Below are positions 43,644 through 52,794 of a stretch of DNA of 64,000 nucleotides, in pieces. Each line of letters begins with the position of its first letter. The stretch's first letter is position 1. This stretch comes from Parvularcula sp039818345 (GTDB lineage: Bacteria > Pseudomonadota > Alphaproteobacteria > Caulobacterales > Parvularculaceae): positions 1-64,000 of the forward strand of contig JBCBUC010000012.1 of NCBI GenBank assembly GCA_039818345.1, given 5' to 3'. The notes under the pieces were generated by a model. The model was not told where the DNA came from, did no database searches, and worked only from the letters and a program-made list of their open reading frames with translations. A program made the translations under genes and the position numbers.

Positions 43644-44464
43644 CCGCGGGGTTCACTGATTTGGGCGAAAGCGCCAAACCAGCACTCCTCCAGCGGGTCA
43701 TCACCGCCGCTGTGCTCATGCCCCTTGCGCTCGGCTCAGTGATTTTCGGCGGTCGGCTTTATGCCGGCGTGATCGCTGCGATGACGATTTTTCTTCTTTT
43801 TGAATGGACTCGGATGGTCGACGGCGCGGAGTTCTCCCGCGGCTTTTATGTGCTCTCAGCGACGGCTGCCGTGGCTAGTTATCTTGCAGCGGGCGGTGAG
43901 CCCCTCTTTGCACTGAGCGTTGCACTGGTGGGCGGGGTGATTGCGACGGCGCTTGAATGGCCTAAACCCAACCCGCAATCTTGGCCCGGGGTGGGGGCGG
44001 CCTACCTCATCGTGCCTGCGGTGGCAGCGCTTTGGCTGCGACGGGACGCGCCAGAGGGTTCGTTTTTCACGCTACTCCTTTTCGTCTCCACATGGGCGGC
44101 GGATAGCTCGGCTTACATGGTGGGAAAGACCGTAGGCGGTCCAAAATTAGCGCCCAAGATTTCCCCCAACAAGACCTGGGCGGGAGGGGTTGGCGCAGTA
44201 ATAGGCGGCGGGATTGCCGGTTTAGCTCTCGCTCTTCTGCTCAAACCCGATTGGGCCGTGTTGGCGATGCAGCTTGGGTGTCTACTCGGTGCTGCGGCGG
44301 TCGCGGGTGATATCACCGAGAGTTACTTTAAGCGCCGCTATGGCATTAAGGACACCGGCGGTGCCTTTCCTGGTCACGGCGGTGTTCTTGATCGCTTAGA
44401 CGGCTTTTTGTTCGCCGTCTTAGCGCTGGCGATTGCTGTGATTTTGATGCAAGGCGCCCTTTGA
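43640..44464 (+). CDS. cdsA: Phosphatidate cytidylyltransferase (CDP-diglyceride synthase)
   Basis: This 274-aa polytopic inner-membrane enzyme makes CDP-diacylglycerol from phosphatidate and CTP. The signature is SPNKTWAGGVGAVIGG, followed by the C-terminal GDITESYFKRRYGIKDTG and HGGVLDRLDG. The start is GTG 43640, overlapping the uppS stop by GTGA. About eight hydrophobic segments are seen. Confidence 0.96.
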   Translation: MTAGFTDLGESAKPALLQRVITAAVLMPLALGSVIFGGRLYAGVIAAMTIFLLFEWTRMVDGAEFSRGFYVLSATAAVASYLAAGGEPLFALSVALVGGVIATALEWPKPNPQSWPGVGAAYLIVPAVAALWLRRDAPEGSFFTLLLFVSTWAADSSAYMVGKTVGGPKLAPKISPNKTWAGGVGAVIGGGIAGLALALLLKPDWAVLAMQLGCLLGAAAVAGDITESYFKRRYGIKDTGGAFPGHGGVLDRLDGFLFAVLALAIAVILMQGAL

Positions 44465-44489
44465 TCAAACGACAGGAGCTTTCGTCTTT

Positions 44490-45674
44490 ATGCTCAAGCG
44501 GCGCGCGACCATCCTTGGTGCAACCGGATCAGTGGGACAGACCACACTCAATCTCATCGATGCTGCCAACAAAGCGCGTGACGCTGAAATTGACGTGGTG
44601 GCGGTCACCGCCAACAGCAAAGTTACTGAACTTGCCCGTGCCGCGGTTGACGCGAAGGCTGAGTTTGCGGCCATCGCCAACCCCCATGCCGGTGAAGAGC
44701 TCGCAGCGGCGCTCGTCGGCACAGGCATTCGTTCGGCAGCAGGTCCACAAGCCATTGTTGAAGCGGCCCAAATGGATGCCGATTGGGTGATGGCGGCGAT
44801 TATGGGTGCGGCAGGTATCGAGCCGCTGCTGGCAGCGGCTGAGCGCGGCGCGAACATCGCCTTTGCCAACAAAGAATGTCTCGTCTGCGCTGGGGACGCT
44901 GTGCTTGGTGCGATGGAGCGGGGCGGTGGTCGTCTTCTGCCCGTCGACAGTGAGCACAACGCTATCTTTCAAGTCTTTGATGCTGAACGCCCCCATCGGG
45001 TACGAAAGCTAATCCTCACCGCGTCGGGTGGTCCTTTCCGCGACCGTGATCCTGCGACCCTCAAAGCCGTCACGCCAGCCGAGGCAGTCAAACATCCCAA
45101 TTGGTCCATGGGCGCAAAAATCTCCGTCGATAGCGCCACGATGATGAACAAGGGCCTTGAGCGGATCGAGGCCGCCTATCTTTTCCCGGTGCCCAAAGAG
45201 AAGATCGAGATTGTGGTGCACCCGCAGTCGGTGATCCACAGCTTGGTCGACTACGTCGATGGCTCGGTCCTCGCGCAGCTTGGGACACCTGACATGACCA
45301 TTCCCGTGGCCTCGGCGCTTGCTTGGCCCGACCGGATTGCCACCCCGGCGGAACAGCTTGACCTCATCAAAGTCCGGCAGATGGATTTCTTCCCCGCCGA
45401 TGAGGAGCGTTTTCCATGCCTTCGGCTTGCGCGAGAGAGCCTTGATGAAGGTGGTCTTGCGACTTGCGTGTTAAATGCAGCCAATGAAGTCGCTGTTGCT
45501 GCCTTTCTTAAGGGTCACCTGGCATTCCTGGACATTGCGGCAGTCACGGAACATTGTCTCGAAACGGTGAGATCGAATCACGACAGCACGGCGCTCGATA
45601 ATATTTTGGCGACGGACAAGCTGGCCCGTGAGGCGGCCTGGGCCCGGGTGGAAACACTCGCAGACAGGGGTTGA
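44490..45674 (+). CDS. dxr: 1-deoxy-D-xylulose 5-phosphate reductoisomerase
   Basis: This 394-aa NADPH enzyme catalyses the committed step of the MEP isoprenoid pathway. NADPH-binding ATILGATGSVGQTTL opens the protein. Other hallmarks are NKECLVCAG (metal/substrate loop), VDSEHNAIFQ, and SGGPFRD. The ribosome binding site AGGAG is 11 nt before ATG 44490. It supplies isoprenoid precursors for UppS two genes upstream. Confidence 0.97.
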   Translation: MLKRRATILGATGSVGQTTLNLIDAANKARDAEIDVVAVTANSKVTELARAAVDAKAEFAAIANPHAGEELAAALVGTGIRSAAGPQAIVEAAQMDADWVMAAIMGAAGIEPLLAAAERGANIAFANKECLVCAGDAVLGAMERGGGRLLPVDSEHNAIFQVFDAERPHRVRKLILTASGGPFRDRDPATLKAVTPAEAVKHPNWSMGAKISVDSATMMNKGLERIEAAYLFPVPKEKIEIVVHPQSVIHSLVDYVDGSVLAQLGTPDMTIPVASALAWPDRIATPAEQLDLIKVRQMDFFPADEERFPCLRLARESLDEGGLATCVLNAANEVAVAAFLKGHLAFLDIAAVTEHCLETVRSNHDSTALDNILATDKLAREAAWARVETLADRG

Positions 45675-45680
45675 GGGTAA

Positions 45681-46907
45681 ATGCTGGACACATTGCTCGG
45701 CGGTGCATCGACGGTGATCGTCAGCGTTGCGGCCTTTTTGGTGATGCTCCCGGTCATCGTGTTCATCCACGAGCTGGGGCACTTCCAAACGGGACGTATC
45801 TTTGGGATCAAGATTGATGCTTTTTCGATCGGCTTTGGCCCGACGCTAACGAGCTGGATCGATCGCCACGGCACGGTGTGGAAGATCTCAGCCATCCCGT
45901 TGGGCGGCTACGTGAAGTTCTTTGGTGACGCGAACGCCGCGAGTGCCGGGACAACCGGCGGGAACCAGGCCGGTACCACGCAGTTCAAATCTCTTCGCGA
46001 TACGCTTGAAGCATCGCTGACGGACGAGGAAAAAGCCGTTTGCTTCCACTTTCGTCCGACGTGGCAGCGCGCCTCTGTTGTCGCTGCTGGTCCGATTGCG
46101 AACTTTCTTCTGGCGATCGTGATTTTGGCTGGCCTCTTGATGGCGCTTGGCCGCTTCACCGTGGAGCCGGTGGTGGGGCAAGTGGTCGAAGACAGCGCCG
46201 CCGCTGAGGCAGGGTTTCTGCCCGGTGACCGTATCCTAACGCTCAATGGCGGCAACGTTCGGTCGTTCGATGCCATGGCAACAAGAGTGAAGCTTTCGAG
46301 CGGAGAAGAGCTGACCTTTCGGGTTGAACGCGGTGAGGACGTTGTCACGCTTCTCGCTACGCCGCGGCGGGTCGAACAGGTCGACGGCTTTGGCAATAAG
46401 GTCGTCGCTGGTCAATTGGGTGTTTCGGCAGACCCGAATTTCGTCAGTAGGCAGCGGTTTGGGCCGCTGAACGCGACAGCCGAAGGTACCCGAGAGGTTG
46501 GCCGCATTATCGGTGTCACCGGACGATACTTTGGACGTCTTTTGACCTTTCGCGAAGATCCTCGACAGATCGGTGGGCCTGTCCGCATCGCGCAATTTGC
46601 TGGCCAGGCTGCGAGCTCTGGCTTTGTTCCCGCAGAAGATGTGACCCTTGCTGATCGACTGGTGACAAGCGGCGCTAATTTCCTACAGGTTGCTGCATTG
46701 ATCTCGATATCCGTCGGATTTTTAAATCTTTTACCCGTTCCAGTGCTGGATGGGGGCCATTTGATGTTCTACGGATACGAAGCGGTGGCGGGAAAGCCAA
46801 TGAACGAGGCGGTGCAAAACGGCCTGTTCCGACTTGGTCTCGCTCTCGTCGGCACATTGATCATCTTTGTGCTCATTAATGATGTCGTCCGTCTCTTCCA
46901 GTCTTAG
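45681..46907 (+). CDS. rseP: Site-2 intramembrane zinc protease RseP
   Basis: This 408-aa membrane metalloprotease cuts anti-sigma factors and signal peptide remnants in the membrane. The HExxH motif is IHELGHF (His30, Glu31, His34) in the first TM helix, and the late NLLPVPVLDGGHLMF supplies the LDG Asp. One PDZ domain is visible (about 165-260, with the GDRILTLNGG motif); E. coli RseP has two. The start is ATG 45681 with GAGGGT. It precedes bamA by 12 nt, the standard order. Confidence 0.95.
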   Translation: MLDTLLGGASTVIVSVAAFLVMLPVIVFIHELGHFQTGRIFGIKIDAFSIGFGPTLTSWIDRHGTVWKISAIPLGGYVKFFGDANAASAGTTGGNQAGTTQFKSLRDTLEASLTDEEKAVCFHFRPTWQRASVVAAGPIANFLLAIVILAGLLMALGRFTVEPVVGQVVEDSAAAEAGFLPGDRILTLNGGNVRSFDAMATRVKLSSGEELTFRVERGEDVVTLLATPRRVEQVDGFGNKVVAGQLGVSADPNFVSRQRFGPLNATAEGTREVGRIIGVTGRYFGRLLTFREDPRQIGGPVRIAQFAGQAASSGFVPAEDVTLADRLVTSGANFLQVAALISISVGFLNLLPVPVLDGGHLMFYGYEAVAGKPMNEAVQNGLFRLGLALVGTLIIFVLINDVVRLFQS

Positions 46908-46919
46908 GATCTGTCGCTC

Positions 46920-49442
46920 ATGACCTTGCCGGCTTCGCGCCCTTTCATCCTTGCGATTGTGTTGTTCCTGTTGGCGGGAACCGAAGGGATGGCGCAAGAG
47001 AACTTCACCACGACGGTGCGCCAGATCGTGGTCGCGGGGACGCAGCGGTTAGAGCCAGAGACGGTGCGTTCGTATTTATCGATCACCCCGGGAACGACGA
47101 TCGACCAGGTGGTGATTGACGAGGGCCTTAAGGGCCTTTTTGCAACTGGCCTCTTCGAAGACGCACAAATGGTCTTTGATGCGAGCAACGGAATCCTGAC
47201 GGTCGAGGTGGAAGAGAACCCCATCGTCAATCGCGTGATCTATGTCGGTAACCGTCGGTTGGGTGACGATAAGTTCGAAGAAGAAGTCGAGCTGGAGCCG
47301 CGCTCCATCTATACCCGCGCGCGCGCCCAGGCGGACGCCCAACGGATGATCGAGGTCTATCGTCGGTCGGGCCGCTTTGGTGCCACTGTGACCCCTCGCG
47401 TGCGCGAGCTTGAACGCAATCGTGTCGATGTCGTCTTCGATATTGATGAAGGTCCAAGGACCGGTGTTCGTGCTGTGAACTTTCTGGGTAATGAGGAATT
47501 TTCTGACGCAGAACTCCGCGGTGTCGTCCTGACAGCGCCCTCAAGCTGGTGGAACATCCTTGAGAGCAACGACAATTACGATCCGGATCGGTTGGATTAC
47601 GATCAGGAACTTCTGCGTCAGCATTACAGCAAAAACGGTTTTGCCGACTTCGCCGTGGTGTCAGCAGTGGCGGAGCTTACGCCTGACCGAAAAGACTTCA
47701 TCATCACGATTGAGGTGGAGGAGGGACCAAAATACGATTTCGGCAACGTCGATGTGAACACGACCCTATCGAAACTCCCCGGTGAAGCGCTCCGCCGCCG
47801 TGTTCCTATCCGTCCGGGGTCGGTCTTTAACTCTGAACGGATCGAAGAAGCCGAAGAAGCCCTGACCTTTGCGACAGGGGTCTACGGATATGCGTTTGTG
47901 GATATCTACCCTCGGCTTGATCGGAACCCCGAGACCAAAACCATCGACATCACGTTTGAAGTGAACGAGGGGCCGCGGGTTTATGTTGAAGAGATCAACA
48001 TCAACGGTAACCAACAGACCCTTGACCGGGTGATCCGGCGCGAGATGCGACTTGTTGAGGGCGATGCATTCAACCGCGTGTTGGTCGATCGCTCTGAACG
48101 CCGGGTGAAAGGTCTTGGCTTCTTTTCTGAAGTGGAAGTTGAGGAGCTGCCTGGTAGTGCACCCGATCGCTCCGTGCTCAACGTGAATGTCGTCGAACAA
48201 CCAACCGGTAGCTTTCAGATTGGTGGCGGTGTGTCGTCGAATGATAACTTCATCTTCAATATTCAGCTCGACCAGCGGAATCTCGCGGGCCGTGGCCAAA
48301 ACGTTCTGCTCGACCTTTCCGCTTCACAGCGAACGAACCGAGCAAGGCTTTCGATCACGGAGCCTTATTTCCTCGGTCGGCGCCTTCGTGCCGGAGCGAG
48401 TATTTTTGTGCAGGACACAGATTTTGAAGAAGCCGGCTTTGTCTCGCAATCCTATGGTCTTGGGACAAACTTTGGCTTCCCGGTTTCGGAATTTGCGCAG
48501 CTGGGACTGAATTATGGCCTGCGTTACGATAACCTTGAGCTGACCACAGACATCACCTTTGTTGAAGACGCAGAAGGCAATCGTGAATTCAGTGTCGAAC
48601 TGATTGACGAGGACGCTGTACGGCGTGAACGGCAGGTCGATACATCAACAGGGACAGTTGGTGTGGTGACGACGGATCGCTGTAATGTCGTTGTGCTCTC
48701 GGACGACCTCAATTGTGAGAATGACGGCGAGTTTGTGACGTCATCGATTGGTTACACCCTGCGGATGGACCGAACGAATGATCCCATTGTTCCGTCGCGC
48801 GGATACGATATTTCTTTCTCACAGAACTTTGCTGGCCTCGGCGGTGATGTGAATTTCTACCAATCGACCTTGCGCACCTCTTGGTACCATCCACTTCCTT
48901 TCCGTTTCATCGGCTCTCTGAAATTCAGTGGCGGGTATATTCAGAGTTTCAATGATGATGGTGTCCGCCGGAACGACCGTTTCTTCCTTGGTGGTGGTCG
49001 CGGTTTCCGCGGGTTTGATGTGGCGGGCGTTGGCCCACGCCTCTTCGATGCGGAAGCTGCTGTTCTTGGGGGCAGTCGCGGCCAGTCGGTGGGTGCTCGG
49101 GCCTATGCCATTGGTTCAGCCGAAGCACTTATTCCATTGCCGGTGCCGCCATCGGCGGGGATCCGCGCCTCGCTTTTTGCTGATTTCGGCGTCGCAGGTC
49201 TCGTCAATGAAAGCGATGAGGAGGTCTTTAATGATCCAAGCATTCCTCGCGTCGATCTCTTCGGCGATTCTGATCCTGATGATCCACTCCAGGCGGGGCT
49301 TGATCCCCGTGTGACAGCAGGGGTCGTGGTCAACTGGCGGTCACCATTCGGACCGGTTCAGTTCGTGCTATCCGAAGCCGTGGTCGTCGAAGAGTACGAC
49401 CGTCCCGAAGGGTTCAGGTTCTCTGCGGGTGGTCGGTTCTAA
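46920..49442 (+). CDS. bamA: Outer-membrane protein assembly factor BamA
   Basis: This 840-aa Omp85 protein folds beta-barrel proteins into the outer membrane. A signal peptide (about 1-25) leads to five POTRA domains (about 26-425), then the C-terminal 16-strand barrel (GGGVSSNDNFIFNIQLDQRNL onward in two pieces). The family motif RGF is present in GGGRGFRGF. It ends in Phe (AGGRF). Two Cys lie close together in a barrel loop (DRCNVV and LNCEND, about 580-600), probably a disulphide. The following 230 nt hold no skp gene. Confidence 0.96.
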   Translation: MTLPASRPFILAIVLFLLAGTEGMAQENFTTTVRQIVVAGTQRLEPETVRSYLSITPGTTIDQVVIDEGLKGLFATGLFEDAQMVFDASNGILTVEVEENPIVNRVIYVGNRRLGDDKFEEEVELEPRSIYTRARAQADAQRMIEVYRRSGRFGATVTPRVRELERNRVDVVFDIDEGPRTGVRAVNFLGNEEFSDAELRGVVLTAPSSWWNILESNDNYDPDRLDYDQELLRQHYSKNGFADFAVVSAVAELTPDRKDFIITIEVEEGPKYDFGNVDVNTTLSKLPGEALRRRVPIRPGSVFNSERIEEAEEALTFATGVYGYAFVDIYPRLDRNPETKTIDITFEVNEGPRVYVEEININGNQQTLDRVIRREMRLVEGDAFNRVLVDRSERRVKGLGFFSEVEVEELPGSAPDRSVLNVNVVEQPTGSFQIGGGVSSNDNFIFNIQLDQRNLAGRGQNVLLDLSASQRTNRARLSITEPYFLGRRLRAGASIFVQDTDFEEAGFVSQSYGLGTNFGFPVSEFAQLGLNYGLRYDNLELTTDITFVEDAEGNREFSVELIDEDAVRRERQVDTSTGTVGVVTTDRCNVVVLSDDLNCENDGEFVTSSIGYTLRMDRTNDPIVPSRGYDISFSQNFAGLGGDVNFYQSTLRTSWYHPLPFRFIGSLKFSGGYIQSFNDDGVRRNDRFFLGGGRGFRGFDVAGVGPRLFDAEAAVLGGSRGQSVGARAYAIGSAEALIPLPVPPSAGIRASLFADFGVAGLVNESDEEVFNDPSIPRVDLFGDSDPDDPLQAGLDPRVTAGVVVNWRSPFGPVQFVLSEAVVVEEYDRPEGFRFSAGGRF

Positions 49443-49671
49443 TTGCTCACCGAGTGTGATCGATAAAGAAGTGTCCACTGGTGGATTTCGGCACCACCAT
49501 GCGGCAAGCCTCTAGTCAGACCTTAGGCTTTTTGCCCGGGGGATAGACATGGTGTTCAGAACAATGGTCAGTTCTGTTGATACCATCGACACGGAAGTGC
49601 AGCATTTCTTGTCGCTTGCGCACAGGAGCAAGGAGTAAGAGGCATCGATTGAACAATCTTTACACGCCTCA
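49443..49671 (+). other. Gap between bamA and lpxD, with a 29-codon ORF
   Basis: Where many alphaproteobacteria encode the periplasmic chaperone Skp/OmpH there is no such gene here. The gap holds a 6-bp hairpin TGGTGG/CCACCA (49479-49499) and a short ORF at 49549-49638 (ATG preceded by GGGGGATAGAC; 29 codons, no recognisable motif). The ORF may be chance. I see no clear promoter or terminator. Confidence 0.4.
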
Positions 49672-50673
49672 ATGAGATCTATGGACTTTCCTGACCCACG
49701 CTTTTTCCAATTGCATGCTCCGCTTTCGCCAGCTGACGCGGCGGGTATCGGTGATGCCCAATTGATCCGTGATGGCGGTTTGCCCGTCACGAAGGTGGCT
49801 GATGCTGAGCTGGGCGGTGAGGGTGCACTGAGCTTCGCTGAGACACTGAAAAAACCCCTCGGCTTGGTCGCTATCGTCATTGTGCCAGCGGGTCAGGCGA
49901 ATGAAGTTCCCGAGGCCATCCCTTCTGTTCTCGAGGCATCATCGCCCCGTCTCGCGTTTGCGAAGATTGCGTCGGCGCTTTTTGCCAGCAAAAGTGAAAC
50001 TGGCCGCGAGATGGAGGTGCCAAGCTCTGTCTCTGATACCGCGATCGTGCACCCCACAGCCGTGATTTCTCCGGGTGCAGAGATTGCTGATGGTGTCGTT
50101 GTTGGGCCCTATGCTGTCATCGGTCATGGTGTCACGATTGGGGCAGGGACACTGATCGGTGCCCATGTCTCGGTCACCCACGCAACGATTGGGTCGGGCT
50201 GCCGTATCTCGGCTGGTGTGCGCATCGGTGAGGCGGGGTTTGGTTATGTTCCAGGCGAGGCGGGCGCTGTTTACATCCCGCAATTGGGCGCGGTGCGGAT
50301 TGGTCATGCCGTCGATATCGGAGCCAATAGCACGATTGATCGGGGTATGCTGACGGATACAGTCATCGGCGACGGCACCAAGATCGATAACCTTTGTCAG
50401 GTGGCCCATAATTGCAAGCTTGGTCGCTCGGTGCTGATCGCTAGTCAAACAGGCGTGTCGGGGTCTTGCGAGATCGGCGATGGTGTGATGATGGGCGGCC
50501 AAGTTGGTATGGGTGATCATCTCAACATTGGCGCCGGAGCGGTCCTTGCGGCGCGAAGCGGCTTGATGCGAGATGTTGAGCCCGGTGGCCGTGTCGGGGG
50601 AACTCCTGCTAAACCCGTCCGGCAATGGATGAAAGAAGTGGCGGTGTTGAGCCGCCTGGCGGAAAAGAAGTGA
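49672..50673 (+). CDS. lpxD: UDP-3-O-acylglucosamine N-acyltransferase LpxD
   Basis: This 333-aa lipid A enzyme adds the second acyl chain to UDP-3-O-acyl-GlcN. It has an N-terminal uridine-binding domain (about 1-105) and a left-handed beta helix of hexapeptide repeats (from about 115: VHPTAVISPGAEIADG and many [LIV]G repeats). Catalytic His in QVAHNCKLGRSVLIA. A C-terminal helix follows. The start is ATG 49672 or ATG 49681; neither has a strong ribosome binding site. Its stop overlaps the fabZ ATG by one base (TGATG). Confidence 0.95.
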   Translation: MRSMDFPDPRFFQLHAPLSPADAAGIGDAQLIRDGGLPVTKVADAELGGEGALSFAETLKKPLGLVAIVIVPAGQANEVPEAIPSVLEASSPRLAFAKIASALFASKSETGREMEVPSSVSDTAIVHPTAVISPGAEIADGVVVGPYAVIGHGVTIGAGTLIGAHVSVTHATIGSGCRISAGVRIGEAGFGYVPGEAGAVYIPQLGAVRIGHAVDIGANSTIDRGMLTDTVIGDGTKIDNLCQVAHNCKLGRSVLIASQTGVSGSCEIGDGVMMGGQVGMGDHLNIGAGAVLAARSGLMRDVEPGGRVGGTPAKPVRQWMKEVAVLSRLAEKK

Positions 50674-51137
50674 TGACTGAAAACGATGATGCTCTGCCGG
50701 ATCTTGATGTGGCCGGCATCCAGGCCCTGATCCCGCACCGTTTCCCCTTTTTGATGATTGACAAGCTGACCAACATCTCTCGAACCGAGGGCGCGGTCGG
50801 CATCAAAAATGTCACGATCAATGAGCCCTATTTTCAGGGGCACTTTCCTCAGATGCCGGTGATGCCTGGGGTGTTGATCATTGAGGCGATGGCGCAAACC
50901 GCTGCGTCTTATACGGTGTATGCCGATAATCTCGATTCAGATGGAAAGGTCGTTCTTTTCATGGGTGTTGAGAAGGCCAAATTCCGAAAGCCGGTGGTGC
51001 CCGGCGATCAACTTGAACTGCATGTCCGGGTAAGCCAACGTCGGCCGCCAGTTTGGAAATATGAAGGCAAAGCCAAGGTTGATGGCAAAGTGGTCGCGGA
51101 GGCGATCTTTGCCGCAATGTTGGCGGAGGCAAAGTAA
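50673..51137 (+). CDS. fabZ: 3-hydroxyacyl-ACP dehydratase FabZ
   Basis: This 154-aa hot-dog-fold enzyme dehydrates 3-hydroxyacyl-ACP. Catalytic His57 is in YFQGHFPQMPVMPG and Glu71 in IIEAMAQ. PHRFPFLMIDK is the usual N-terminal motif. The start is ATG 50673 at a TGATG junction with lpxD. It competes with LpxA/LpxD for hydroxyacyl-ACP, balancing phospholipid and lipid A. Confidence 0.97.
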   Translation: MTENDDALPDLDVAGIQALIPHRFPFLMIDKLTNISRTEGAVGIKNVTINEPYFQGHFPQMPVMPGVLIIEAMAQTAASYTVYADNLDSDGKVVLFMGVEKAKFRKPVVPGDQLELHVRVSQRRPPVWKYEGKAKVDGKVVAEAIFAAMLAEAK

Positions 51138-51928
51138 TGGCAGTTCATCCGCGGGCAATTGTGGAGGATGGTGCCGAGCTCGGCGACGATGTCGAGGTTG
51201 GGCCGTTCGTTCACGTCGGACCCCATGTGAAGTTAGGGAACCGCGTCAAGCTGCATCCTCACGCCGTGGTCCTGGGGCATACAACGATCGGTGATGAGAC
51301 TGAGGTGATGCCGTTTGCCGTGCTCGGCATGCCGCCCCAACACCTGAACTATAAAGGCGAGAAGACCACACTGACCATCGGTGCACGGAATCAAATCCGT
51401 GAGCACGTCACAATGCATCCGGGAACGGAGCAAGGCGGAAGTCGCACCGTTGTTGGGGATGATGGCCTCTATATGGTGGGTTGCCATGTTGCCCATGACT
51501 GCATCATTGGAAACAATGTGATCATGGCGAACAATGCCACCTTAGGCGGCCATATTGAAATCGGAAATTTCGTTTTCGTTTCGGGCATCACTGCGATCCA
51601 TCAATTCACACGCCTAGGCAACTACTGCTTCGTTGGTGGCGGCGCCATTCTTGGTAGCGATGTTATTCCGTATGGGTCAGTTTTTGGTAATCGCGCCAAA
51701 CTCGAAGGCCTCAATATTGTTGGTATGAAGCGCCGAGGCATGGACCGCAAGGCGATCCATTCGATCCGAGCTGCCTATCGCCTCCTCTTTGCCCCTGAAG
51801 GCACGTTGCAGGAGCGGATCGCGGATGCAGCTGAGCTCTACAAGGACTCGCCCATCGTGATGGAGATCGTCGATTTTATGAAGGCGAATAGCGAGGAGAA
51901 TCGGCCGCTATGTCTTCCGGCGCAATAG
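51137..51928 (+). CDS. lpxA: UDP-N-acetylglucosamine acyltransferase LpxA
   Basis: This 263-aa enzyme starts lipid A synthesis. It has hexapeptide-repeat beta-helix sequence from residue 3 (VHPRAIVEDGAELGDDVEVG), catalytic His in VGCHVAHDCIIG, and the C-terminal helical domain (GMKRRGMDRKAIHSIRAAYR). Length is typical (262 in E. coli). ATG 51137 overlaps the fabZ TAA (TAATG). Confidence 0.97.
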   Translation: MAVHPRAIVEDGAELGDDVEVGPFVHVGPHVKLGNRVKLHPHAVVLGHTTIGDETEVMPFAVLGMPPQHLNYKGEKTTLTIGARNQIREHVTMHPGTEQGGSRTVVGDDGLYMVGCHVAHDCIIGNNVIMANNATLGGHIEIGNFVFVSGITAIHQFTRLGNYCFVGGGAILGSDVIPYGSVFGNRAKLEGLNIVGMKRRGMDRKAIHSIRAAYRLLFAPEGTLQERIADAAELYKDSPIVMEIVDFMKANSEENRPLCLPAQ

Positions 51929-52794
51929 CTGAGGCTGGATGGTCGCGTCTTGGTGTTCTCGCTGGGAGCGGTAGTCTGCCCCTTCGTGTCGCGCAGGCTG
52001 AGGCGAACGCCGGGCGGGAGCCTTTCATTGTTCGGCTTACAGATGAAGATAGCCCAATCCTAAAGTACCCCAATGAGCGTGTACAGATTGGTGAACTGGG
52101 CCGGGTGATTAAGCGCCTCAAAAGCGAAGGTTGCGATGCTGTCTGTCTCGCCGGTCAATTGCAGCGCCCAAACTTTGCCTCGATTATACCCGATTGGCGC
52201 GGTGCAAGGGTTCTGCCGAAGGTCGTGGCGGCAGCGCGCAAGGGCGACGGTGCGATTATCGATGTCATGGTGGGCGTCTTTGAAGACGAGGGGTTTCAAG
52301 TGGTCGGTGCAGAAGCGGCCGCGGGTCAACTTCTCCTTGGGCCAGGATCGCTTGGTCAAGAAGCGCCGAGTCAAGACGATTTTGCAGATGTTGCCAAGGG
52401 CGCGCGGCTCGTTGAAGCCTTAGGGCCCTTTGATGTGGGTCAGGGCGCGGTGGTTCGTCGTGGTTTTGTGCTGGCGATTGAGGCGGCAGAAGGAACAGAT
52501 GCAATGCTGCGCCGCTGTGCTCAACTCCCTGAAACATTGAAGGGTTTTGAGCCCGGGCAAGTTAAAAAGTCGATCGGCGTACTCGTGAAATGCCCAAAGC
52601 CTGGCCAAGAGCTCCGGGTCGACCTTCCAACGATTGGTGTCGAGACGATCGAACGGGCCGCTGCCGCTGGCCTTGCCGGTATCGCTGCAGAGGCCGGCCA
52701 CGCCCTCGTGATTGATCGCGATGATGTTGTTACAAAGGCAGATGCGCTCGGGGTCTTTGTCTACGGTTATCGGGCCGAGGAGCTCTTGGGTTGA
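51910..52794 (+). CDS. lpxI: UDP-2,3-diacylglucosamine pyrophosphatase LpxI
   Basis: This 294-aa enzyme (former DUF1009) cleaves UDP-diacylglucosamine to lipid X; alphaproteobacteria use it in place of LpxH. N-terminal LGVLAGSGSLPLRVAQA, middle QLQRPNFASI and GDGAIIDVMVGVFEDEGF, and C-terminal VDLPTIGVETIERAAAAGLAG are family features. ATG 51910 lies 19 nt inside lpxA, and its stop overlaps the lpxB TTG (TTGA). Confidence 0.95.
   Translation: MSSGAIAEAGWSRLGVLAGSGSLPLRVAQAEANAGREPFIVRLTDEDSPILKYPNERVQIGELGRVIKRLKSEGCDAVCLAGQLQRPNFASIIPDWRGARVLPKVVAAARKGDGAIIDVMVGVFEDEGFQVVGAEAAAGQLLLGPGSLGQEAPSQDDFADVAKGARLVEALGPFDVGQGAVVRRGFVLAIEAAEGTDAMLRRCAQLPETLKGFEPGQVKKSIGVLVKCPKPGQELRVDLPTIGVETIERAAAAGLAGIAAEAGHALVIDRDDVVTKADALGVFVYGYRAEELLG

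Noticed and set aside
49512..49880. Minus-strand 122-codon ORF at the lpxD start
   Set aside because: It is mostly antisense to the LpxD N-terminal domain and has no recognisable sequence.
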